From Pseudomonas fluorescens (GTDB taxonomy: Bacteria > Pseudomonadota > Gammaproteobacteria > Pseudomonadales > Pseudomonadaceae): DNA of 64,000 nt. Positions 9,247 to 17,058 of this stretch are shown here, one piece after another; the first letter of the stretch is position 1; every line of letters begins with the position of its first letter. The position numbers and the translations under genes are program-made. A model generated the notes under the pieces. That model was not told the DNA's origin and made no database searches. It saw only the letters and a list, made by a program, of their open reading frames with translations. The stretch is from assembly GCF_001307155.1 (NCBI RefSeq), contig NZ_CP012830.1:5330501-5394500 (forward strand). Direction: 5' to 3'.

Positions 9247-9719
9247 GGGGTAACTTCCTGTTGGCGACCATCGATATTGGAAAGCGAGGTGAATGTACTT
9301 GGTTCACTGCGCCAGTATCAAGCCCCGAAAATAAGGCGATCCAACCATCAACATGAAGTAAATTTCATACTGCTCCATATTGACTTTCTTGAGATTGATG
9401 ATCATTTGCTATTCGCTATTGAATTCAAAGCAATTTTATTTATTACACTTTTCGCACACGATTGGTTGTTAACAGTTTTTTCCACTTATTTATAACTTTG
9501 AACGATTTCGCGCCAGCTAGATTATCGAAATATAGTCTAAGGAAGATCTGAGGTATGTTGGTGCGTACTAAAAACTGCCCACACACGCCCACTACACTTT
9601 ACTAGGGTAGTTTTCGGTCTGCGGTAACAGCTGGAACATAGTTAGGGGCGCTGGGGCAGGGGAAGCAGTGGCATGAATTAAATTTTCGGTTCCCGATTGA
9701 TTTTCTACTCCACATAAAC
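9247..9719. other. AT-rich intergenic region
   Basis: No gene supported. The stretch near 9355-9500 is strongly AT-rich and should hold the promoter of the minus-strand operon starting at 9246. The one plus-strand open frame here (9277-9495) has no ribosome site and no family resemblance. Confidence 0.5.
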
Positions 9720-10368
9720 GGCGATATGAGCGAGGGTGTGATGAGTGTGATCGAGTCGCTGGTGCTCAACGTTCATGTCTACAGATGAAGCCTTTTCTGA
9801 TTTAGCTGGCGTTCCAGGTGATTTTAAGGCGTTAGGACGTCGGATCCGTGCGCAGGTTTATCGGCGCACTGGTATCCCGGTCGGCGTTGGGATCTCTAGT
9901 ACGAAAACCCTCAGTAAGCTCGCCAATCATGCAGCCAAAAAATGGCAATCGCAGAGCGATGGAGTCGTCGACCTTCGCGATCAAACCCAGCGCAACTGGG
10001 TGCTGAAGAAATGCTCGATCTCGGATGTTTAGGGTGTGGGACGGAAGATGATGCTTCACCTTGAAGGCATGGGCATCAAGACCGCCTGGGATCTCTCCAA
10101 AACCGATCCCTGGATGTTACGCAAAAAAATCAGCGTGGTGATCGAGAAAACTGCGCGTGAGTTGGCCGGCACGCCATGCCTGGAGCTCGATGAACCTGAT
10201 CCACCGAAACAAGAGATTTGCTGTTCCCGAATGTTTGGCAAGCGCCTCACCGATATCGCACCCATCAAAGAAGCTGTGGCCACCTACATGCAACGTGCGA
10301 CTGAAAAGCTCCGAGCCCAACACTCGCTGTGCAAGAAGATTCGGGTCAGCATACGTAACGGCATTCTC
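9720..10368 (+). pseudogene. rulB: rulB/umuC-type DNA polymerase V fragment, multiply broken
   Basis: The plus strand encodes an internal RulB segment beginning GDMS..VMSVIESLV, then VY, a one-base frameshift near 9783, then TDEAFSDLAGVPGDF and on through GVGISSTKTLSKLANHAAKKW. At 10030-10032 the conserved Trp of the DVWGVGR motif is a TAG stop. Reading continues in the same frame through EICCSRMFGKRL to KKIRVSIRNG, where homology ends at about 10368. The N-terminal palm and the C-terminal third are missing. Intact RulB is an error-prone polymerase acting with RulA after UV damage. rulB is a known entry point for mobile islands in Pseudomonas, which fits the abrupt right junction. Confidence 0.85.
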
Positions 10369-10609
10369 TTCACCTCCGAACGACTCGATGATCCCTTTGA
10401 CAACTCGAAACTCACTGGCAATTCGTTTGCGTGTAGCCTCAATGACCCTGTCCTTGTTCCGCTCGAATTCTGTACGTACAAGCTCGGGTACTAGGAGCTT
10501 AATGACTCCTTCTTCGACCAGATGCTCTAGGGCAGTGAGCATTGGTAGATTCTGCTTTTTGGGATGAAATATCCAGCCACACGCAGGTGTCGAGCATTAC
10601 TAAATGCAT
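10366..10609 (-). pseudogene. PIN-domain protein fragment, frameshifted and truncated
   Basis: The ATG at 10609 opens MHLVMLDTCVWLD, the first acidic motif of PIN-domain nucleases. A one-base shift near 10565-10571 moves the frame, after which NLPMLTALEHLVEEGVIKLL and VPELVRTEFERNKDR continue. The match ends at FGGEE, exactly where the rulB relic begins on the other strand. A longer frame runs on to 10117 but reads antisense through rulB, so it is chimeric. The fragment shares a junction with rulB of about 10 bases. Confidence 0.7.
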
Positions 10610-10690
10610 AAAAATCCTTTTTTGATCCCTTGGCTAGACTTGGAGTCGGGCAGCCCCCGATAATGGCCTATCAATATGAAGGAGACAACG

Positions 10691-11056
10691 ATGTCGAAAC
10701 TCGCCGAATTCCGTCAATTAGAAAAACACCTCGCTGAACAGCTTCAGGCGCTCGAAGCCCTGAAAGACGATGCTGGCCTCAAGAAAGAAATCGAATTCGA
10801 AACGCAGCTTCGCGCTTTGCTGGCCGAGTATGGTTACAGCCTCCCGAACGTGATCAACCTCCTTGATCCACAAGCAGGTCGTCGTGCTCCCGCTACCCAG
10901 TCGCAATCGGGCACGCGTAAGCCACGCCAGGTGAAGATCTACAAAAATCCAAACAGTGGTGAAGTCGTGGAAACCAAAGGTGGCAACCACAAAACTTTGA
11001 AAGAATGGAAAGCGAAATATGGCTCCGACACCGTCGAGTCTTGGCTGACCAAGTGA
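10691..11056 (+). CDS. H-NS family protein MvaT/MvaU-like
   Basis: 121 residues from the ATG at 10691, preceded by AAGGAG; the longer frame from 10676 would translate its own ribosome site. The N-terminal coiled coil (about residues 1-55, KLAEFRQLEKHLAEQLQALE) drives oligomerisation. A linker with TRKPRQVKIYKNPNSGE leads to the C-terminal AT-hook-like DNA-binding domain ending TVESWLTK. MvaT-type proteins silence AT-rich foreign DNA in Pseudomonas. This copy lies next to an island scar, so it is probably an extra paralogue carried by the accessory DNA, not the core mvaT. A terminator follows directly. Confidence 0.9.
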   Translation: MSKLAEFRQLEKHLAEQLQALEALKDDAGLKKEIEFETQLRALLAEYGYSLPNVINLLDPQAGRRAPATQSQSGTRKPRQVKIYKNPNSGEVVETKGGNHKTLKEWKAKYGSDTVESWLTK

Positions 11057-11075
11057 CTTTGGTTTGAGTACAAAC

Positions 11076-11101
11076 AAAGGGCACAGTTGAGGCCCTTTTT
11101 T
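11076..11101 (+). terminator. Rho-independent terminator of the MvaT paralogue
   Basis: AAAGGGC and GCCCTTTTTT form a stem with an ACAGTTGAG loop and a T tract, starting about 20 bases after the stop codon. Confidence 0.85.
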
Positions 11102-11212
11102 GGAGATTGCATTTATGGCGAGCCGATATCTTAAGGGCCTCTCAGAGCTTTGAGTGCTTGCGTGTAAGCCGGGGCTTTTGATCCGGATTCCGAGGTATCG
11201 CAGCGTGCTGAG

Positions 11213-11605
11213 TTAACGGTGGATTTTGTGCCCAGCCTCAGTTAGCACCGTCAGTCCTTTCTCGAAGTCCGTATCTTTGAGCAGCATGTAATCGCCGTCG
11301 AAGGTTGACACCACGAACACGCCGAAACCGGTTTCGGTAAGTGGGCGGATTACCGAGAGGATGATGCCTGTCTCATCGAAGGCGAATGGGCCCACGAACT
11401 GAAAGCACCGCCAGTCGCGGTCAACTTTAACGCCTTCAGGTACACGTAATTGCAAGCAGACGATGGACAGTTCCTCAGGCGAACGTGAGATGCTGACGAA
11501 TCCTGCGCCATCTGCCCAGGACGGAAGCTTTTCGTCCCCGGGCAGTCGGGAAATGCTGTAGGCGTCGGGCAATACTTTCAGATTGATGCTTTTGGCGAGT
11601 TGCAT
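11213..11605 (-). CDS. ACT-domain protein
   Basis: A 130-residue protein beginning MQLAKSINLKVLPDAYSISR. The second half (FVGPFAFDETGIILSVIRPL, then GFGVFVVSTFDGDYMLLK) follows the beta-alpha-beta pattern of ACT domains, which bind amino acids and regulate enzymes or transporters. No catalytic domain is attached, so it is a stand-alone ACT protein of the kind common in proteobacteria. It is followed on the same strand by nothing closer than the MvaT terminator and is preceded by the EamA transporter. The ligand is unknown. Confidence 0.7.
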   Translation of the reverse strand: MQLAKSINLKVLPDAYSISRLPGDEKLPSWADGAGFVSISRSPEELSIVCLQLRVPEGVKVDRDWRCFQFVGPFAFDETGIILSVIRPLTETGFGVFVVSTFDGDYMLLKDTDFEKGLTVLTEAGHKIHR

Positions 11606-11677
11606 GAGGTTCCTTAAGGATGAAGCGATCGTGTAACCGTTGGTGATTGCCCACCTGTGGCTATAGGAATCTTGAGA

Positions 11678-12565
11678 TTAGCTAGCACCATTTGCTAAGC
11701 GCTTGTCGCTGAGCACCAATCCAATTCCTCCCAATACTGCTAACGATGTCAGTGCTAAGCGAACGGTAAGCTGTTCACCCAAGAGGAGTACCCCAGCGAG
11801 AGACGCTAAGACAGGAACACTCAGTTGGATGGTTGCTGCTCGAAACGATGAAAGCGAACGTATCGCCGCGTACCAGATGGCATAACCAACACCTGAGGCA
11901 ATCGTCCCAGAAGCAATGGCGCAAAAAGCGCCCAATAAATCTATTGAAAAGTCTTGTACGAAGGGGATCGATGCCAAAAGCATCATAGGGATGGCTCGCA
12001 AGAAATTTCCTGCAGTCGATGCGAGTGGGTCGTTCGATTGTTTGCCGATTAAGGAGTATCCGGCCCATGCAATGCCTGACAACAGCATAATTCCAGCGCT
12101 ACCAAGCGCAGGCGCACTTGTCCCGGGTAATAACAAGGCCACAAGACCTCCGATAGCAAGGAGTAGCCCTACTATTGCGACTCCTTGCATCCTCTCGCCC
12201 TTGCAGTACCCGTAACCAAGCATGGTGAGCTGTACTGCGCCGAACAAAAGTAGCGCGCCAGTCCCAGTTTCCAAGTTCAAATATGCGTATGAAAAAGCGA
12301 ATGCATAGGTGAACAGGGTGAAAGCACCAAACCAGGTTCCTGACGGGCGGGGCGTAGTATTTTTAATCGCTAGGAGCACCCAAAGCATGATAGCTCCGCT
12401 CACCAGGCGTATTAGTGTGAAGGAGGTAGGATCAATTTCTGTATGACGAAGAGCAAGTCGGCAAAGCACCGAGTTGGCTGCAAAAGCTAGCATTGCTAAA
12501 GTAGTCAACAGGACTACTTTTTTGGCGCCTTTGAATAGCGGTATATCAAGTATGTGCTGTGACAC
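11678..12565 (-). CDS. EamA/DMT-family exporter
   Basis: A 295-residue inner-membrane protein with about ten hydrophobic segments in two EamA repeats, typical of drug/metabolite transporters that often export amino acids such as cysteine or threonine. It starts ATG at 12565 with MSQHILDIPLFKG. Upstream, at 12705-12733, is the same TetR-type operator-promoter that precedes the allicin-tolerance genes, so it probably belongs to that regulon. Export of a cysteine derivative or an organosulfur compound is a reasonable guess, but the substrate cannot be read from the sequence. Confidence 0.85.
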   Translation of the reverse strand: MSQHILDIPLFKGAKKVVLLTTLAMLAFAANSVLCRLALRHTEIDPTSFTLIRLVSGAIMLWVLLAIKNTTPRPSGTWFGAFTLFTYAFAFSYAYLNLETGTGALLLFGAVQLTMLGYGYCKGERMQGVAIVGLLLAIGGLVALLLPGTSAPALGSAGIMLLSGIAWAGYSLIGKQSNDPLASTAGNFLRAIPMMLLASIPFVQDFSIDLLGAFCAIASGTIASGVGYAIWYAAIRSLSSFRAATIQLSVPVLASLAGVLLLGEQLTVRLALTSLAVLGGIGLVLSDKRLANGAS

Positions 12566-12704
12566 TAGCTGTTCCCCACAGGACGTATAGGTTACTACAG
12601 ACTTGTAAAGTTACCTCGCGCTTGGGGCTTCCAGCTTCTGCGACCAGTAGCAGTGGTTCAAGTCAAGCGGAATTCATAAAATATATGGTTGGTTGCTATG
12701 ATTA

Positions 12705-12733
12705 AGGCTACCGTTCAGTTGGTAGGCTTGCAA
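12705..12733 (-). promoter_or_regulatory. TetR-type operator inside promoter of the EamA gene
   Basis: Read on the minus strand: -35 TTGCAA (12733-12728), a 17-base spacer, and -10 TAGCCT (12710-12705). The inverted repeat lies at 12708-12725 (plus strand CTACCGTTCAGTTGGTAG), with one mismatch in the left half. A repressor bound here would block RNA polymerase. It matches six other sites in the window. Confidence 0.72.
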
Positions 12734-12864
12734 CAGAATTATCTGTGATTGTGCAGTGGACTCCCAGAGAGTTCTTTTTTGCTCTGCTCTGGGGGCATGA
12801 GGCAAGCAAAAAACTCTGGCATATGGCCGGGGCTAGGAGAGGGGGGGCGGGGAGCTCGATCAAA

Positions 12865-13704
12865 TCAAGGATCTGCGCGTCGATGTCCCCTGATTGCACT
12901 CGGTGGAAAGCCAAATCTACGTCGAAATCTGACAGCGAATTGAGACGGCGTCTGGTAGCCCACGGAAAGTGCTATCTGCATTACAGGTTGAGTTGTCGAT
13001 TGGAGTAGCTGCAGCGCAAATGACATGCGAGCATCGATCAGCAGATTGCTTAGGTTAGTCCCTTCCTCAGCCAATCTACGGCGCATAGTGGCCTCGCTCA
13101 TCGCAAATGCCGACGCTACGGCTCCAGCGCTCCATTCGTTAGCCAGATCTCTTCCTATGAGTCGTCTGACCTTGACCGCCATTGTCAGCACTCGTGACTG
13201 CTCAAGTCGTCCTCCGTTTATGCCGATCCACACCAAAAGCTCCTGCAAGCGATGGCGAGCAATCATGGTCGGGACTGTGCTGTCCTCCACCGCCTTAATT
13301 GAACGGTGAAGCGATACCGCAAAATCTGCGGTATCGCTGCTTATGGGAAGGGCATGTTTAATGACTGGCAAATCCGGATTGGATTCGGCGTATAAGGCGA
13401 TCAGCGTTTCATCCCACGCCAACCAGTGCGCTCGGTAGCTACCGTCTTCCGCTAATTTGTTGGTGATGTCGAGCGATTGACCCCCAGCTACAACGATCGC
13501 TTCACCTGCGCGGATCAAATACTCTCCTCCGGGCCACCGAACCGCTTTCATGCCTTTCTCGACGTATATCAGCACAGGGCTTTCGATATACAAACGCTTG
13601 AACTCCAGATTCTGTTGCTGGAGAACGACTCCTGCTGTCCCGACACCGGGTCGAGTAATGATGTGCAGAGTCCTGTAGGAGTCGTAAGCGTACGTCATCG
13701 ACAT
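12865..13704 (-). CDS. AraC-family transcriptional regulator
   Basis: A 279-residue regulator. An N-terminal sensing region (about residues 1-170, with a cupin-like GEYLIRAGEAIVVAGG) is followed by two helix-turn-helix units: WSAGAVASAFAMSEATMRRR and MQIALSVGYQTPSQFAVRFR, with FGFPPSAIRG at the end, the usual AraC signature. It overlaps the upstream secreted YbhB-like gene by one base, so the two share a transcript. The target is unknown; the secreted protein or the EamA exporter downstream are candidates. Confidence 0.85.
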   Translation of the reverse strand: MSMTYAYDSYRTLHIITRPGVGTAGVVLQQQNLEFKRLYIESPVLIYVEKGMKAVRWPGGEYLIRAGEAIVVAGGQSLDITNKLAEDGSYRAHWLAWDETLIALYAESNPDLPVIKHALPISSDTADFAVSLHRSIKAVEDSTVPTMIARHRLQELLVWIGINGGRLEQSRVLTMAVKVRRLIGRDLANEWSAGAVASAFAMSEATMRRRLAEEGTNLSNLLIDARMSFALQLLQSTTQPVMQIALSVGYQTPSQFAVRFRRRFGFPPSAIRGHRRADP

Positions 13705-14252
13705 TAGCGGTTGCCTTGTACCGTGAGTGTTGCTTTGCCAAGCGAGCTGCCCAGCACCATAAATCCGAGCATCGCCGGTGTGGCAGTAGGTGGTAATTCG
13801 AGCTTATCGACTTTCAGGGCATTAACCGTGATGAGGAAATTGTGTGTCTGTCCTTCAGGCGGACAGGCTCCAAGGTAACCAGGCATACCGCTATCGCCCT
13901 TAATCTCAAGCGTGCCGGCTGGAAGTTTGCCTCCAGAGCTGCCCGCGCCTTCCTTTAGCTCATTTACATTTCCAGGTACGTTCGCCAGTACCCAGTGCCA
14001 CCAGCCTGACCCGGTAGGTGCGTCGGGATCATACATAGTCACCACATAGCTCTTCGTACCTTGCGGAGCGCCGCTCCAGGATATTTGAGGGGAAAGATTT
14101 TTGCCGTTGCAGCCGAACGCATTGGCGAACTGGGCCTGTTGAAGATGTCCGTTCAATGGGCTGCTGCTTTGCACCTTGAACTCTTGGGCTTGAGTAATGC
14201 CTGCGGCCAACGAAAGCGCCAAGATGCCAGCGACTAGAAATGATTTTTTCAT
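13704..14252 (-). CDS. Secreted YbhB/YbcL family (PEBP-like) protein
   Basis: 182 residues from the ATG at 14252 with GGAG nine bases upstream; the frame upstream of it is non-native. A clear signal peptide (MKKSFLVAGILALSLAAGIT, cleaved after QAQ) sends it to the periplasm. The body carries phosphatidylethanolamine-binding-protein motifs: LSPQISWSGAP, VVTMYDPDAPTGSGWWHW and GYLGACPPEGQTHNFLITV. Bacterial members have no settled function; some bind small ligands. It is translationally coupled to the AraC regulator that follows. Confidence 0.88.
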   Translation of the reverse strand: MKKSFLVAGILALSLAAGITQAQEFKVQSSSPLNGHLQQAQFANAFGCNGKNLSPQISWSGAPQGTKSYVVTMYDPDAPTGSGWWHWVLANVPGNVNELKEGAGSSGGKLPAGTLEIKGDSGMPGYLGACPPEGQTHNFLITVNALKVDKLELPPTATPAMLGFMVLGSSLGKATLTVQGNR

Positions 14253-14392
14253 ACCGACTCCGATGTGGTTGGAGTCGATATTCTGCGGTGCCAGCCACTC
14301 CTTGCCCGTTTGCCGCCGCTCGAATTTGATTGCAATCCAGTCAATTTGGGCGAACCGCAATATTATTAAAGAGGCGATGCACTAACTCAGCG

Positions 14393-15079
14393 CTATTGCT
14401 CCTTCATTGCTTGGATACTCGCCAGCCCCTTTATCAGAGCTGCGGAAGTCGTCTGAATGTGATGAATCAACAACTCACTGGCCTTGGTCGCATCTTTTGC
14501 TAAGGCTGCATCGAGGAGCCTCCTGTGTTCATCACCGATATCCCTATTCTTGGCAGTCATTGCTATCGACATCGCCCGATAGCGCGCCGTTTGTTCGAAT
14601 AGCATTGCTCGCATTCGCAACAGCCAGGTGTTTGGGCAAGCGCTGACCAGTGCTTCGTGAAACGCCTCATGCGCTGTATTCCAGGCGTCAGCTTCGTATT
14701 GGTCGATGGTGTCAGGCCCTGCAATCCTCGAAAGACAGTGGTAGGCCGAAACCAATCCTGACTCCCAAGTGACATTGCCGTTTTCAATGGAGTGGCGAAG
14801 GCAGCTCGCTTCTATCTCAATTCGGGCCTGCGTGAGGTCGTTCAGATCCGCCAGCGAAACAGCTGAAATTCGAAATCCTTTTTGAGGTTCGGCTATGACA
14901 AGCCCCTCGGCAGTCATTCTGGACAAGGCCTCTCTCACTGCGCCTGCGCTGGCTTCGTACTGTCCAGATAGCTCCTTGACGTTGACTCTACTTCCAGGCG
15001 GCAACATGCAGGACAAAACGTCTCTGCGTAGGCGTTCGTATGTCGCCTGAGTGAGACTTTTGGCCGCGCTTTCTACCAT
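14393..15079 (-). CDS. GntR/FadR-family (FCD) transcriptional regulator
   Basis: A 228-residue regulator with an N-terminal winged helix (YERLRRDVLSCMLPPGSRVN, then VKELSGQYEASAGAVREALS) and a C-terminal all-helical FCD ligand domain (about residues 85-215) with its metal-site residues in helices (RIEASCLRHSI, AHEAFHEALVSA). FCD members usually sense organic acids. It is divergent from the FAH-family hydrolase starting at 15312, which it probably controls through the 230-base AT-rich region between them. Confidence 0.85.
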   Translation of the reverse strand: MVESAAKSLTQATYERLRRDVLSCMLPPGSRVNVKELSGQYEASAGAVREALSRMTAEGLVIAEPQKGFRISAVSLADLNDLTQARIEIEASCLRHSIENGNVTWESGLVSAYHCLSRIAGPDTIDQYEADAWNTAHEAFHEALVSACPNTWLLRMRAMLFEQTARYRAMSIAMTAKNRDIGDEHRRLLDAALAKDATKASELLIHHIQTTSAALIKGLASIQAMKEQ

Positions 15080-15311
15080 TACCTGCCTCTCAAAACTAAA
15101 ATATTGTTTATTGCGAAAAATATATTTTATGTCATAAGATGGATTTTCTCAATTATCAAAAGAGTCGCTGATTGCTCGGACTGCTCCCCCTCAGGGCTTT
15201 CATCGGACTAAAGCGCTCACAGAACACACATTCCACTGCGATTGAGGCTGCGCTTCCTTCAACGGCCTCCATTAACGTTCGTTGTTTTTTTAGAAGACAG
15301 TCGAGGTAGTA

Positions 15312-16157
15312 ATGAAGCTTTGTCGTTTTGGCCCTCCAGGCAAGGAGCGTCCAGGTTTACTGGATACCGATGGTCGGATTCGCGATCTCTCTGCGCATGT
15401 CACCGATATCGATGCTTCGGTACTGGCTCCTGCAGCTCTTGCTGAACTATCTAAGCTAGATGTCGCTGGATTGCCGGTGGTAGAGGAGGGCGTTCGGTAC
15501 GGAGTACCCGTGGCCCAAGTGCGTAAATTTATCGCTATTGGACTCAACTACCGAGATCATGCTGAAGAAGCTGGCATGGCGATTCCCACCGAACCCATCA
15601 TCTTTCATAAAGCCATCAGCTGCCTCTCTGGGCCGGATGACGACATCGTCCAGCCTCCGCATTCAACAAAGCTTGATTGGGAGCTTGAGCTGGGGGTAGT
15701 GATTGGAAGTGAGGCTCAATACGTGTCCGAAGCCAATGCTCTGGACTACGTCGCTGGTTACTGCGTGGTGAACGATGTTTCTGAGCGGGCTTTCCAGATG
15801 CAAAGTTCACAATGGGATAAAGGCAAGGGATGTGACACTTTCGGGCCGATAGGGCCTTGGTTGGTGACCCGAGACGAAGTTGCGGATCCGCAGAATCTCG
15901 ACATGTGGCTTGACGTAAATGGCGAGCGACGCCAAATCGGCAACTCAAAAACGATGATTTTTTCTGTTGCGCAGATCGTGTCCTACTGCAGTCGGTACAT
16001 GACATTGCAGCCCGGTGACGTAATTTGCACAGGAACTCCTCCGGGGGTGGGCATGGGGATGAAACCGGAGCCCCAGTGGCTACACCCCGGCGACCAGATC
16101 CATTTATGGATTGACGGTCTGGGAGAGCAGCGGCAGAAGGTTGTGCCAGCCAGGTAA
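15312..16157 (+). CDS. Fumarylacetoacetate hydrolase family protein
   Basis: A 281-residue enzyme of the FAH/ureidoglycolate lyase-like family. The core FIAIGLNYRDHAEEAG, the metal-binding DWELELGVVIG, VNDVSERAFQ with QWDKGKGCDTFGPIGPW, and GDVICTGTPPGVGMG near the end are all present. Such enzymes hydrolyse or decarboxylate acylpyruvates and ring-cleavage products using Mg2+. It is likely regulated by the divergent GntR protein. Fumarylpyruvate, acylpyruvate or ureidoglycolate-type substrates are all possible; nothing nearby decides among them. A hairpin terminator follows. Confidence 0.88.
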   Translation: MKLCRFGPPGKERPGLLDTDGRIRDLSAHVTDIDASVLAPAALAELSKLDVAGLPVVEEGVRYGVPVAQVRKFIAIGLNYRDHAEEAGMAIPTEPIIFHKAISCLSGPDDDIVQPPHSTKLDWELELGVVIGSEAQYVSEANALDYVAGYCVVNDVSERAFQMQSSQWDKGKGCDTFGPIGPWLVTRDEVADPQNLDMWLDVNGERRQIGNSKTMIFSVAQIVSYCSRYMTLQPGDVICTGTPPGVGMGMKPEPQWLHPGDQIHLWIDGLGEQRQKVVPAR

Positions 16158-16175
16158 TCTGTAACTCGGCAAATG

Positions 16176-16197
16176 AGCGTCTCCCAGTGGAGACGCT
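16176..16197. terminator. Hairpin between convergent genes
   Basis: AGCGTCTCC-CAGT-GGAGACGCT forms a nine-base-pair stem just after the FAH gene and before the end of the opposing TSUP gene; it could act in both directions. No long T tract. Confidence 0.65.
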
Positions 16198-16224
16198 TGC
16201 TGATATTGGAATTTGTCTGGCACG

Positions 16225-17055
16225 TCATGATCCCAGACCTAAATCGAATACGCTGGCTCCCAGCATGATGGCTGCGACGATTCCGACGATCGAGAATGCC
16301 TGTTGTAAACGAGGAATGGCCAGCTTGTGAGCTAGCTGCCTTCCCGCGATCAATCCTAAAACCGCACCGGCAGCAAACGGTACCGCTGCTTGCCAATACA
16401 TGACGCCGCTAATAGCGGCAGCAATCACTCCGCCGATTGAAACCGAGGCGATCACCGCAAGAGAAGTTGCGACAATACTTTTCATTTCCAGATTGGTGTA
16501 TCGCGTCAGGGCCGGAATGATGACAAATCCTCCTCCGACACCCAGCAAGCCTGACAGTAAGCCTGACGTGAAACCGGTTAGTGCCAATACTCGAGCACAG
16601 GGCAGCGTCCAGCGTAACCGCCCCTTTGCCGGATTGAGTACGCAGGGCAACACCTCGCGTCGTGGGGTGGCAACGCCATTACGGATTTCCCGACTTGCAT
16701 TGCGCAACATGCGCACGCTGGCGTACACGAGAACTAACGAAAACACCAACGCGAGAGGCTTGTTTGGAATGCGCTGAGCCAGGTGTAAGCCTAGCGGCGC
16801 AGCCACGATTCCAATCGACGATATGTAGGCTGCTGCTTTATATCGAACGACGCCTTGCTTCAATCCGAGCACAGCTCCGACGCCGGAAGCTAAAGCGACT
16901 GCTAGCAGCCCGACGGGCGCCGCCTGAGTCATTGATAAACCTAGACCGAAAACCAATACAGGAATGGCGAGGATTCCCCCGCCTGCACCGGTCATGGCCA
17001 AAACACCTCCAATGACCGCGCCAAGAACGACGGCCAGCATGCTGTGCTCATCCAT
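16225..17055 (-). CDS. TSUP-family sulfite/thiosulfate permease
   Basis: A 276-residue membrane protein with two homologous halves, each with about four hydrophobic segments; MTGAGGGILAIPVLV near the start and GLLGVGGGFVIIPAL in the middle are the repeated TSUP motifs. It ends the operon of persulfide dioxygenase and sulfide:quinone reductase fusion, four bases downstream of the latter. In such operons it is thought to export sulfite or thiosulfate made from persulfide oxidation. This context makes a sulfur oxyanion the most likely substrate. Confidence 0.88.
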   Translation of the reverse strand: MDEHSMLAVVLGAVIGGVLAMTGAGGGILAIPVLVFGLGLSMTQAAPVGLLAVALASGVGAVLGLKQGVVRYKAAAYISSIGIVAAPLGLHLAQRIPNKPLALVFSLVLVYASVRMLRNASREIRNGVATPRREVLPCVLNPAKGRLRWTLPCARVLALTGFTSGLLSGLLGVGGGFVIIPALTRYTNLEMKSIVATSLAVIASVSIGGVIAAAISGVMYWQAAVPFAAGAVLGLIAGRQLAHKLAIPRLQQAFSIVGIVAAIMLGASVFDLGLGS

Positions 17056-17058
17056 ATT

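Noticed and set aside
9277..9495. A 72-residue plus-strand frame
   Set aside because: AT-rich intergenic DNA; starts without a ribosome site.
10117..10542. A 141-residue minus-strand frame as a complete PIN protein
   Set aside because: Only its first 60 or so residues are PIN-like; the rest is antisense to rulB, so it is a chimera of two broken genes.
12745..13008. Plus-strand frames between the EamA operator and the AraC gene
   Set aside because: Overlap the AraC gene antisense and lack family resemblance.
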